DNA of 64,000 nucleotides from Propionibacteriaceae bacterium UBA7704 (GTDB taxonomy: Bacteria; Actinomycetota; Actinomycetes; Propionibacteriales; Propionibacteriaceae): contig DLGC01000018.1 of NCBI GenBank assembly GCA_002482525.1, positions 38,347 to 102,346 of the forward strand, given 5' to 3'. Of this stretch, positions 1 through 7,958 are shown one piece after another; positions within the stretch are counted from its first letter, which is position 1; the number at the start of each line of letters is the position of its first letter. A program made the translations under genes and the position numbers. The notes beneath the pieces are model-generated. The model was not told where the DNA came from and made no database searches. It was given only the letters and a program-made list of their open reading frames with translations.

Positions 1-1
1 G

Positions 2-301
2 CTGACCGTGCCACCCTCAGAACTGATCACCGTGCAGCCGGGCCAAAGCGAAACAGTGAATATTCGTCCCGAGGCGACCACCAACGGCGTAGTCACCGCC
101 GATGCCTATCTGACCGATGCCACCGGACGCCGGGTCGGTGAGGCGGTCTCCCTCACGATCGAGATGACCGAGTTGGGTATGGTCGCCTGGATCATCGTCG
201 GTATCTCCGGCGTCGTCCTGGTCGTAGCCACGTGGTGGCGGATTCGGCAGGTTCGTCGCCGAGAGAGCACATCAGCACAGAACGCGGAGGCCCCTGAATG
301 A
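2..301 (+). CDS. C-terminal end of a DUF6049-type membrane-anchored protein (5' end outside window)
   Basis: The frame is open from base 2 and ends with a TGA that overlaps the murJ start (ATGA), so about 99 C-terminal codons are seen. The visible part is an extracytoplasmic beta-rich stretch, one membrane segment (VAWIIVGISGVVLVVATWW) and a short basic tail. A large secreted, C-terminally anchored DUF6049 protein is commonly encoded directly upstream of murJ in actinobacteria. The assignment rests on that position and the topology, not on a recognised domain in the fragment. Its function is unknown; a cell-envelope role is plausible from the overlap with murJ. Confidence 0.6.
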   Translation: MTVPPSELITVQPGQSETVNIRPEATTNGVVTADAYLTDATGRRVGEAVSLTIEMTELGMVAWIIVGISGVVLVVATWWRIRQVRRRESTSAQNAEAPE

Positions 302-3300
302 CCGCACCGCAATCGGCCGACCAATCGGTGGCATCCCCGACCGACGGCGGTGAGGGCCATGGTCGTCGGCTGATCAACGCCACCGCGGTGATGGCCTCCG
401 GCACGATGATCTCGCGGATTCTGGGTCTGGTGCGGGCCATGATGATCGCTTTCATCCTCGGCAATGGCACCATGCAGGCCGGCGTCCTCAGTCTGGCGCT
501 GACAGTCCCCAGTTCGTTGTACCTGCTGCTGGCCGGCGGCACATTGAACAATGTGCTGGTCCCGCAGATTGTGCGGGCGGTGACTCACGACGACGACGGC
601 GGCAAGGCGTTCGTCGATCGGATCATGACCGGCTTCCTGATCATTCTGGGTGCCCTGACGGTGATCTTCACCATCGGCGCCCCCATCGTGATGAGCATCT
701 ACACCTCGGCGACCTGGCGCACCCCGGATATGGCCGATCAGTGGCGCTCACTGCTGCTGATGAGTTACATCACCATGCCGCAGGTCTTCTTCTACGGGGT
801 GTTCTTCCTCATCGGCCAGGTGCTGAACGCTCGGGAGAAGTTCGGGCCGATGATGTGGGCGCCGATCGCGAACAATGTGGTCGCGATCCTCTCGCTGGGG
901 ATCTACCTGGCGATGTGGGGGGTGCAAACGTCCTCCGGGAACACGTTCACCGACCAGCAGGTATGGCTGCTCGGGATCGGCTCCACGCTGGGCATCGTCA
1001 CCCAAACGCTGATTCTGATTCCCTATCTGCGTCGGGTCGGCTTCCGCTACCGTCCACGGTTCGATCTGCGCGGAACCGGTCTGGGTCGCACTTTCCGCGT
1101 GGCCCGCTGGATGGTGGGTTTTGTGGCCCTGACCTCGCTGGCGCAGGTCGTGGTAACCAACGTGGCGTCCGGTGGTACCACCGCCACCGGCGATATCGGG
1201 GGGGCCTGGAATGCCTACCAGAGCGCATATCTGATCTGGATCCTGCCGCACTCGCTGCTCACGGTCTCGCTGGCCACCGCCATGATGCCGACCGCGTCGA
1301 AATTTGCTCAAGCCGACAAGATGGACGACGTCGCTGCCGAAACCGGGCGAGCGCTGCGGCTGGCGTTGACCTTCCTGGTGCCGTCGTCGGTGGCGTTCGT
1401 GGCGTTGGCCAGTCCGATCACTCGGGTGCCGTTCGGCAACGGCGCCGGCGCCTCGGACTATCACTATGTGGCCTGGGCACTGATGGCCTTCGGTCTGGGT
1501 CTGATCCCCTTCACCGTCCAGTACCTGTACTTGCGCGCCTTCTACTCCTTGGACAACACCAAGACCCCCTTCCTACTGCAGATCTGGATCAGTGGTGCCA
1601 ATGCGCTGCTGGCGGTGGCGCTGGCTTTCCTCTCGACCGATGCCGCCACGCTGGCCGCCCGGTTGGCGTTGGCGTATTCCCTGTCCTACTTCGTGGGGGT
1701 GTTTCTCACTCATCGGGCGTTGCGCAAACGCCTGCCCGCCCTCAACGGACGCCGAGTCCTCGGCCACATCGGACGACTGCTGCTGGCCAGCGCGCCGGCA
1801 GCGGCCGCAGCCTGGGTGATCACCTGGCTGGCGTCTGGCTGGTCCAGCCCCTGGCTACGGTTGGCGGCCCTGGTCGTTGCCGGGCTGGTGGCAGTGCTGC
1901 TGTTCTTCTTCGCGGCCAAGCGGCTGAGTATTCCCGAGGCAGCCTCGCTGGTGAACATTCTCAGGCGGCGCAAACCTGATGACGGCGTCTCCGATGCGGT
2001 CGAGGCCATCATCGAGGAGACCGAAGAGCTGCAGGCTGAGGCGGACGGCGAGAATTCCGAAGTCCAGCTCAACACCGATCCCGATGGCGCCGGCGTCTTC
2101 ATTCCAGTCGCAGAGCCGTTGTCGTATCCCGATCCCGACACCGGCGCGATCCCCGGTCAGCTCCTCGGTGAGCGTTACGAGCTGATCGAGCAGCTTGCGG
2201 CCGGCCGCTCGAACAACACCTGGCGGGCCCGCGACACGGTGCTGGGTCGTCCGGTGCTGATGATTCTGCTGCACAGTTCACCGGCGCATACCCAGCGGGT
2301 ACTGGAGGCGGCCCGGGCCGCGGCGGTCGCCACCGACGCCCGCTTCCTGCGGGTGCTCGATGTGGTCGCCGACGCCGAGGGTGCCGAGCCCTATCTGGTG
2401 TATGAATACGAGCCCGGGTTGACGCTGGAGAAGGTGCTGCAAGCCGGCCCGCTGCCGGCAGCCGAGGCCTCCTGGCTGATTCGTGAGGCGGCTGATGCGT
2501 TGGCGCCGCTGCACGCCGAGGGTCACTTCCATGGCCGGCTCACCCCGTCCAACTTGCTGATCACCCCGAGTGGGCATCTCAAGATCCTCGGGTTCGGTGT
2601 GGATGCTGCCCGGCAGGAGACACTGCGTCGAACCTCTATCACTGCTGCCACTGATGTGCTCGCCCTCGGTGACCTGCTGTACGCGGCGTTGGTGGCTCAC
2701 TGGCCGCTCGGACGCCGCTACGGGCTGCCTGCCGCGCCCGTCGACCACGGCAGGGCGGTGCCGCCGAGGCAGGTCCTGGAGGATGTTCCCGAGTCACTGA
2801 ACGAGTTGGTGGTGCGGCTTCGCTCCGGTGTCGGACACAGCGATGCCGTCACCACAGCAGAGGGTCTGGTGACCGCGTTGAATCAACAGCTCGGCAAAGA
2901 GTCGCTGGCTGCCGCCTTGCGCACACGGTTCCAGGATGGTGCCGCCGAGTATGGCGAGCCGAGCATCGCCGAGGACCAGTCGGCGCCACCGATCCCGGCG
3001 TCGGCTGCGAATCACACGCTGGTACGAACGATGCTCGACGAGGAAGATGCCGCGCCGGAGTTCGTCTCCGAGGCGCTCGATCATGGCGACCAGTTCACCC
3101 CGGTTCCGCCACCCCTGGGACGCGGCGCCGGTGAACAGTGGCGCAGGGTTCCGTTGCTGCTGGTGGTCTCGCTGGTGGTGGCCGCGGTCGGGATCGTCTG
3201 CGCCGGCGTGCTGACCTGGCAGGCCCGTGCGGTCGCCCAACCACTGTCGGCGCGCAACGTCACCAAAGTGCAGGACTTCGATCCCAAGGCGGATGGCGGC

Positions 3301-3711
3301 AGCGGCGGCGAGAACTCCCGCAAGGTGCGTCTGGCCGTCGATGGGAATCCCGAAACCGCGTGGCGAACCGAGAAGTACGCTGCCGCGACGATCCCCGACC
3401 GGCCCGGTGTCGGGCTGATGCTCGACCTCGGCATGGCCGAAGAGGTGAGCTCAGTGCAACTCACCTTGGTCGGGAGCGGAACCACGGCGCAGGTGCTGCT
3501 ACCGAAGGATCCCAACCATTCCGCCTCGACAAAGTCGGTCAAGGACTGGACACCGATTGCCGAGGCCAGGGGTGCCGCAACGACGGCCGAGATTGTGCTG
3601 CCCGAGCAGACGACGACGCGCTATCTGCTGGTCTACCTCACCGAGCTGCCCGATATCGGCGGCGGCAAGTACCAAGGCGGCATCGCCGAACTGAGCGTCC
3701 TGGGCCACTGA
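298..3711 (+). CDS. murJ: MurJ/MviN lipid II flippase with C-terminal pseudokinase and discoidin-like domain
   Basis: This 1137-residue protein has three parts. Residues about 25-560 form the multi-pass MviN/MurJ membrane domain that flips lipid II for peptidoglycan synthesis. Residues about 622-870 form a protein-kinase fold that looks catalytically dead: the catalytic loop reads HGRLTPSN instead of HRDLKPxN, the DFG motif is replaced by LGFG, and no VAxK lysine is apparent. After a membrane helix near 950-974 the remaining 160 residues form an extracytoplasmic F5/8-type (discoidin-like) module. This is the layout of mycobacterial MviN, whose pseudokinase binds a phospho-recognising FHA protein. 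The start overlaps the upstream stop (ATGA), indicating translational coupling. The MurJ call is near certain; the C-terminal domain boundaries are estimates. Confidence 0.96.
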   Translation: MTAPQSADQSVASPTDGGEGHGRRLINATAVMASGTMISRILGLVRAMMIAFILGNGTMQAGVLSLALTVPSSLYLLLAGGTLNNVLVPQIVRAVTHDDDGGKAFVDRIMTGFLIILGALTVIFTIGAPIVMSIYTSATWRTPDMADQWRSLLLMSYITMPQVFFYGVFFLIGQVLNAREKFGPMMWAPIANNVVAILSLGIYLAMWGVQTSSGNTFTDQQVWLLGIGSTLGIVTQTLILIPYLRRVGFRYRPRFDLRGTGLGRTFRVARWMVGFVALTSLAQVVVTNVASGGTTATGDIGGAWNAYQSAYLIWILPHSLLTVSLATAMMPTASKFAQADKMDDVAAETGRALRLALTFLVPSSVAFVALASPITRVPFGNGAGASDYHYVAWALMAFGLGLIPFTVQYLYLRAFYSLDNTKTPFLLQIWISGANALLAVALAFLSTDAATLAARLALAYSLSYFVGVFLTHRALRKRLPALNGRRVLGHIGRLLLASAPAAAAAWVITWLASGWSSPWLRLAALVVAGLVAVLLFFFAAKRLSIPEAASLVNILRRRKPDDGVSDAVEAIIEETEELQAEADGENSEVQLNTDPDGAGVFIPVAEPLSYPDPDTGAIPGQLLGERYELIEQLAAGRSNNTWRARDTVLGRPVLMILLHSSPAHTQRVLEAARAAAVATDARFLRVLDVVADAEGAEPYLVYEYEPGLTLEKVLQAGPLPAAEASWLIREAADALAPLHAEGHFHGRLTPSNLLITPSGHLKILGFGVDAARQETLRRTSITAATDVLALGDLLYAALVAHWPLGRRYGLPAAPVDHGRAVPPRQVLEDVPESLNELVVRLRSGVGHSDAVTTAEGLVTALNQQLGKESLAAALRTRFQDGAAEYGEPSIAEDQSAPPIPASAANHTLVRTMLDEEDAAPEFVSEALDHGDQFTPVPPPLGRGAGEQWRRVPLLLVVSLVVAAVGIVCAGVLTWQARAVAQPLSARNVTKVQDFDPKADGGSGGENSRKVRLAVDGNPETAWRTEKYAAATIPDRPGVGLMLDLGMAEEVSSVQLTLVGSGTTAQVLLPKDPNHSASTKSVKDWTPIAEARGAATTAEIVLPEQTTTRYLLVYLTELPDIGGGKYQGGIAELSVLGH

Positions 3712-3725
3712 GCGGGTTCACCCAG

Positions 3726-3748
3726 CCCTTCGACAGGCTCAGGGAACG
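3726..3748 (+). repeat. short interspersed CCCTTCGACA-type repeat, copy 1
   Basis: The sequence CCCTTCGACAGGCTCAGGG followed by AACG lies just after murJ. Near-identical copies occur at 21490-21508 (same strand) and 43014-43032 (opposite strand, one mismatch). Such elements sit between genes in many actinobacterial chromosomes. Here the copy lies between the murJ stop and the glpK terminator. Confidence 0.6.
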
Positions 3749-3857
3749 AAACTGCTGCAGGGGCACGAATACACCATCAGTGCTCTGCTGGTACCTCATC
3801 AGTACTCCGCTGGCTGAGCGCGTCGAAGCCCCCAATCGGCGCAGCAGAACAGGTCGG

Positions 3858-3900
3858 AAAACGACAGTGCCGACGGGGGAATACCCCGCCGGCACTGTCG
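3858..3900 (-). terminator. intrinsic terminator of glpK
   Basis: A perfect 11-bp stem (CGACAGTGCCG at 3862-3872 with 3890-3900) is extended inward by a further GC-rich helix. On the minus strand it is followed directly by a short T run (GTTTTCC). It starts 15 bases after the glpK stop, so it is placed to end the glpF-glpK transcript. Confidence 0.85.
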
Positions 3901-3914
3901 TAGCTGGTCTTGGA

Positions 3915-5435
3915 TTACTCCACGACGTCCTCATCGACCCAGTCGAAGGTCTTGGTGACGGCCTTCTTCCAGTTGCGGTAGAGGCGGTTGCGCTCGTCCT
4001 GCTCAGCAGTCGGGTTCCAGCGCTTGTCCTCGGCCCAGTTGTTGATGACGTCCTGCTCGCCCTGCCAGTAGCCGGTGGCGATGCCAGCGGCGTAGGCAGC
4101 GCCCAGCGCGGTGGTCTCGGCGACCACCGGGCGTACCACGGGCACGCCGAGCTGGTTGGCCTGGAACTGCATCAAGGTGTCGTTGGCGATCATGCCGCCG
4201 TCAACCTTGAGTTCTTTCAGCTCCACACCGGAGTCGGCATTCATGGCGTCCAGCACCTCACGGGTCTGGAAGGCGGTGGCCTCCAGCACGGCGCGAGCGA
4301 TGTGGCCCCGGTTGACGTAACGGGTCAGGCCGACGATGGCGCCGCGGGCATCAGCACGCCAGTAGGGAGCGAACAGGCCGGAGAAGGCCGGTACGAAGTA
4401 GCAGCCGCCGTTGTCGTCGACGCTCTTGGCCAGTTCTTCCACCTCGGGGGCGGAGTCGAACATCTTCAGGTTGTCGCGCAACCACTGCACCAGCGAACCG
4501 GTGACAGCGATCGATCCCTCCAGTGCGTAGATCGGTGCGTTGTCGCCGATCTTGTAGCAGACCGTGGTCAGCAGGCCGTTCTTGCTGGGCACCTTCTGGG
4601 TACCGGTGTTCATCAACATGAAGTTGCCGGTGCCATAGGTGTTCTTCGCCATGCCGACCTCGAAGCAGGCCTGGCCGAAGGTGGCGGCCTGCTGGTCGCC
4701 CAGGTCGCCGGCGACCGGAACGCCACCGAGCAGACCCTGCTCGCGGCCGTAGCCGTAAACCTCGGAGGAGGACTTGATCGCCGGGAGCATGCTCATCGGA
4801 ATGGTCATGTCCGCCGCGATCGAGGGATCCCAGCTCAGGGTGTCGAGATCCATCAGCATGGTGCGGGAGGCGTTGGTGACATCGGTCACATGGACGCCAC
4901 CGTCCACGCCGCCGGTGAGATTCCAGATCACCCAGGTGTCCATGTTGCCCATGACCAGCTTGCCGGCCTCGGCATCGGCGCGAGCGCCCTCGACGTTGTC
5001 CAGGATCCACTTCACCTTGGGACCGGAGAAGTAGGTGGCCAGCGGCAGACCGACGCGAGCCTTGTACTTGTCCTGGCCTTCGGCGCCGCCGAGCTCCTCG
5101 ACGATCTTGCCGGTGCGGGTGTCCTGCCACACGATTGCGTTGTAGACCGGCTGACCGGTCTCCTTGTTCCACACGACGGTGGTCTCACGCTGGTTGGTGA
5201 TACCGACGGCTTGAATGTTGTCCTTGTTGAGGCTGGCCTTCGACAGCGCCTCCGCGACGACCTCGCGGATCGCGTTCCACACCTCGACGGGGTCGTGCTC
5301 GACCCATCCCGCGCGCGGGAAGATTTGCTCGTGTTCCTTCTGACCCACCGAGACGATGCGTCCCTCGTGGTTAAAGATGATCGCCCGGGAACTGGTGGTG
5401 CCCTGGTCGATGGCCATGATGAATTTGTCAGCCAT
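3915..5435 (-). CDS. glpK: glycerol kinase
   Basis: This 506-residue FGGY-family kinase phosphorylates glycerol with ATP to sn-glycerol 3-phosphate in the cytoplasm. The N-terminus carries the ATPase-fold phosphate motif AIDQGTTSSRAIIFN, and the C-terminal half has VDGGMIANDTLMQFQANQL, both typical of GlpK. The frame could start 18 bases earlier at a GTG, but that would swallow the ribosome-binding site; the ATG at 5435 follows GAAAGGAAC at proper spacing and gives the usual MADKF start. It lies 121 bases downstream of glpF on the same strand and ends in a strong terminator. Together with glpABC further along it makes a complete glycerol-to-DHAP route. Confidence 0.97.
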   Translation of the reverse strand: MADKFIMAIDQGTTSSRAIIFNHEGRIVSVGQKEHEQIFPRAGWVEHDPVEVWNAIREVVAEALSKASLNKDNIQAVGITNQRETTVVWNKETGQPVYNAIVWQDTRTGKIVEELGGAEGQDKYKARVGLPLATYFSGPKVKWILDNVEGARADAEAGKLVMGNMDTWVIWNLTGGVDGGVHVTDVTNASRTMLMDLDTLSWDPSIAADMTIPMSMLPAIKSSSEVYGYGREQGLLGGVPVAGDLGDQQAATFGQACFEVGMAKNTYGTGNFMLMNTGTQKVPSKNGLLTTVCYKIGDNAPIYALEGSIAVTGSLVQWLRDNLKMFDSAPEVEELAKSVDDNGGCYFVPAFSGLFAPYWRADARGAIVGLTRYVNRGHIARAVLEATAFQTREVLDAMNADSGVELKELKVDGGMIANDTLMQFQANQLGVPVVRPVVAETTALGAAYAAGIATGYWQGEQDVINNWAEDKRWNPTAEQDERNRLYRNWKKAVTKTFDWVDEDVVE

Positions 5436-5510
5436 GGAAAGTGTTCCTTTCACTTCACTGTGATGAGGCGGGTCAGCTCACGCCGGCTCGCGGGAATTCA
5501 AGATGTGATC

Positions 5511-5544
5511 GGCCGGGTGAGTCCGCTGCCGGACTCACCCGGCC
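5511..5544 (-). terminator. strong stem-loop between glpF and glpK
   Basis: A perfect 14-bp GC-rich stem (GGCCGGGTGAGTCC at 5511-5524 with 5531-5544) closes a 6-base loop. It starts 13 bases after the glpF stop. On the minus strand it is not followed by a T run, so it may be a partial terminator or an mRNA 3'-end stabiliser that tunes glpK expression relative to glpF. Confidence 0.65.
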
Positions 5545-5556
5545 AGTCGATTGTGA

Positions 5557-6315
5557 CTAGACGGGCAGCAGAACGCCGGCAGTGATACCTGCCAACACGC
5601 CACCGATGATCGGGCCGACCACCGGAACCCAGGAGTAACCCCAGTCCGAATCGCCCTTGCCCTTGATCGGAAGAATGGCGTGCGCAATACGCGGGCCAAG
5701 GTCACGAGCAGGGTTGATGGCGTATCCGGTAGGACCACCGAGAGAGGCGCCGATTGCCACAACGAGCAGGGCCACACCCAAGGCGTTCAGCCAGCCCAAG
5801 TTGACCGCTGCGACTCCACCATTCCAGTTACCAGCGCTGACCATGCCACCGGCGATGACCACGAACACCAGCACGAAGGTGCCGATGGCCTCAGTAACCA
5901 GGTTCCAGCCGTAGCTACGGATAGCCGGACCGGTGGAGAAGACTCCGAGTTTGGTCGCCGGATCCGGCTCCTCGTCGAAGTGCTGCTTGTAGGCCAGCCA
6001 CGCCAGGGCGGCACCGATGATGGCGCCGATGAGCTGGGCTACCAGGTAGACACCAACAGTGCCCCACTCCACCGACTTGCCCTGAACCAGGGTTTCAGCC
6101 GCCAGTCCCAGCGTCACAGCTGGGTTGATGTGGGCGCCCGACGCCTGCGATACGAGAACACCGGCGAAGACCGCGAGGCCCCAGCCGAAGTTCACGAACA
6201 GGAAGCCGGTGCCATTGCCCTTGGTTTTCGTCAAGGCGGTGTTGGCCACCACGCCAGCACCCAGGAGGAGCAGCATCGCCGTGCCGACCATCTCCGAGAT
6301 GAATATCGCTCCCAC
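5557..6315 (-). CDS. glpF: glycerol uptake facilitator (aquaglyceroporin)
   Basis: This 252-residue MIP-family channel lets glycerol cross the membrane by facilitated diffusion. Both pore half-helix motifs are present: NPAV after SGAHI in the first half and NPARDLGPR in the second. About six membrane helices are evident. Pairing with glpK on the same strand favours glycerol over water as substrate. The proposed GTG start lacks a strong Shine-Dalgarno sequence; an in-frame ATG eight codons later is an alternative. A palindrome 17-31 bases upstream may be an operator. Confidence 0.95.
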   Translation of the reverse strand: MGAIFISEMVGTAMLLLLGAGVVANTALTKTKGNGTGFLFVNFGWGLAVFAGVLVSQASGAHINPAVTLGLAAETLVQGKSVEWGTVGVYLVAQLIGAIIGAALAWLAYKQHFDEEPDPATKLGVFSTGPAIRSYGWNLVTEAIGTFVLVFVVIAGGMVSAGNWNGGVAAVNLGWLNALGVALLVVAIGASLGGPTGYAINPARDLGPRIAHAILPIKGKGDSDWGYSWVPVVGPIIGGVLAGITAGVLLPV

Positions 6316-6331
6316 TTCTTACTCACTTTCC

Positions 6332-6346
6332 GACACGAACCGTGTC
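6332..6346 (-). promoter_or_regulatory. palindrome upstream of glpF, possible operator
   Basis: GACACG-AAC-CGTGTC is a perfect 6-bp inverted repeat with a 3-base spacer just upstream of the glpF start. Its core (CACGAA then CGTG) resembles the longer palindrome in front of the divergent SorC-type regulator gene. That suggests both are bound by the same protein, although the spacer lengths differ by one base. Confidence 0.45.
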
Positions 6347-6772
6347 AGCTTGGGCGTCCGCCATGGACGCGTATGGCCCCAGGGGGCTGGTTGTTTTCTC
6401 TGGTGGGTGAGGATTCCTTCAGACCCGGACAACCCAGTCCGGGAGCTGAGGGTCTCCATCTATGTTGAGTTGGGCCTCCGCTGGTCGCAGCCGACGAATC
6501 AGGAAGGTCTTGTCGAGGGTCGCCCGCATCCTCGCGGTCGACGTCTCGCTGGGCATCCGGTGGAAAACATGGGATGTCGGCGCCCAGTACCGACAGTAGC
6601 GCTGTGCGGGAATTTGTCGAGAGCACGAAACCGGAACCGCAACCGCGACACCGCTCATGGGCACATCCTCGACACCTAGGCACTGCGTAGATTTCACTTC
6701 GTTGTGGAGAGGCCGAGCGCGGCCCTCGCAATGCCCTCATCTTGCTAATCACTGAACGGATGCGCTAGACCA
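6347..6772. other. intergenic leader region between glpF and its presumed regulator
   Basis: No convincing gene is seen in this divergent gap; the open frames across it have no ribosome-binding site and no recognisable product. A stem-loop is present at 6424-6443 (CCCGGAC, six-base loop, GTCCGGG), with four more pairs outside a bulge. It would lie in a long 5' leader of glpF if transcription starts upstream of it. No known riboswitch is recognised. Confidence 0.4.
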
Positions 6773-6788
6773 GTGCACGAACGTGCAC
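6773..6788 (+). promoter_or_regulatory. perfect palindrome upstream of the glycerol-locus regulator
   Basis: GTGCACGAACGTGCAC is a 7-bp perfect inverted repeat with an AA spacer. It ends two bases before the GGAGG ribosome-binding site of the regulator gene. The position fits an autoregulatory operator. The core matches the palindrome in front of glpF. Confidence 0.55.
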
Positions 6789-6803
6789 AGGGAGGTGAGG
6801 GCA

Positions 6804-7760
6804 GTGAACGACCGCTACGAGGAGATGTATCAAGCAGCCTCGAGGTACTACATCCAGGGCGAGACGATGGAGAGCATTGCGCGTGCGCTGAAGCTCTCCC
6901 GATCGTCGGTTTCGCGTCTCCTCAAAGAGGCTCGTGAAAGCGGCTTGGTGCGGATCAGCCTGGCTGATCACCACGGTTCTGCATCCCCGATGGCTGCCAC
7001 ACTGAGCCAGATCTTCGGAGTCACCGTCCACATGGTCTCGGTGCGGGAGAACGCCAACGAAGCAGTGCGCTTCGACCAGGTCGCCCGGCTGGCGGGAAAA
7101 CTGCTCACCGAGATGGTCGACGACCATCAGTACATCGGAGTGGCCTGGGGCGTGACCTTGTCCCACATCGTCAAACACCTGGGTCGACGCCCCTTGGTCG
7201 ACGCCACCGTGGTCCAGATCAACGGCGGCGCGAACCGTCGATCCTCCGGCATCCCCTACATCGGAGAGATCCTGCAAGCCCTCGGGGACGCCTTCGACGC
7301 CCGGGTGGTGCTGTTCCCGGTGCCGGCCTTCTTCGATTTCGCTGCAACCAAGCAGGCCATGTGGCGGGAGCGTTCCGTGCAAAGCGTGCGACGGCTCCAT
7401 TCGAAGTTGGATGTCGCGGTATTCGGCGTCGGCTGCCTGCAGGGGCGGGTGCCCTCCCACGTGTATTCGGCCGGCTATATGGATGAGTCCGACATGGCCG
7501 AGCTGGTCTCCGACGGTGTGGTGGGAGATGTGTGCACTGTGCTGCTGCGCGAGGACGGCACCTACGCCGACATCGCCTACAACGAACGCGCCACCGGCTT
7601 GACCCCGGCCGAACTCAAACGCATTCCGCGACGTCTGTGCGTGGTCGCCGATCCGTCCCGTGCGCCAGCGGTCGTTGGTGCCCTCCGCGCCGGCACCGCA
7701 ACCGATCTGGTGATCGATGAAGGCACGGCGCGGGCAGTGCTCGATCGGGTTCACGCCTAG
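6804..7760 (+). CDS. SorC/DeoR-type sugar-binding transcriptional regulator, likely regulator of glycerol genes
   Basis: This 318-residue protein has an N-terminal helix-turn-helix (ESIARALKLSRSSVSRLLKEARESGLV, about residues 20-50). The long C-terminal effector domain is of the SorC sugar-phosphate-binding type (GVAWG, INGG, IPY and VFGVG stretches). The GTG start at 6804 follows GGAGG at 8-base spacing; upstream GTG codons would place that site inside the gene and overlap the palindrome. It is divergent from glpF-glpK and 8 kb from glpABC on its own strand. Control of glycerol use by a phosphorylated glycolytic intermediate is an inference from position. Confidence 0.88.
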   Translation: MNDRYEEMYQAASRYYIQGETMESIARALKLSRSSVSRLLKEARESGLVRISLADHHGSASPMAATLSQIFGVTVHMVSVRENANEAVRFDQVARLAGKLLTEMVDDHQYIGVAWGVTLSHIVKHLGRRPLVDATVVQINGGANRRSSGIPYIGEILQALGDAFDARVVLFPVPAFFDFAATKQAMWRERSVQSVRRLHSKLDVAVFGVGCLQGRVPSHVYSAGYMDESDMAELVSDGVVGDVCTVLLREDGTYADIAYNERATGLTPAELKRIPRRLCVVADPSRAPAVVGALRAGTATDLVIDEGTARAVLDRVHA

Positions 7761-7958
7761 GCCCGGATCCACCGATCGCGATGCGCCCGGCATCCCCGGG
7801 GCGGGCTCCTGACCGACGACCAGCACCCATGCCAGCATGGTGCCGACAAGGCCCCCAAGATTGCAGACTCCCGGCTGCCAGAGAACCTGGGGCCGTGCCG
7901 CGACTCGGATTGTGATTTGGGGCCGTGAACGGGCCGATCGGGTGCCATCATTCGCATC

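Noticed and set aside
5436..5453. GTG start for glpK at 5453
   Set aside because: It would place the GAAAGGAAC ribosome-binding site inside the gene; the ATG at 5435 gives the family N-terminus.
3138..5585. 815-codon plus-strand frame across the end of murJ and glpK
   Set aside because: It spans two genes on different strands and the strong glpK terminator, and its translation has no domain.
6125..6679. 184-codon frame in the glpF leader
   Set aside because: It starts inside glpF on the other strand and has no recognisable features; the region is better explained as a regulatory gap.
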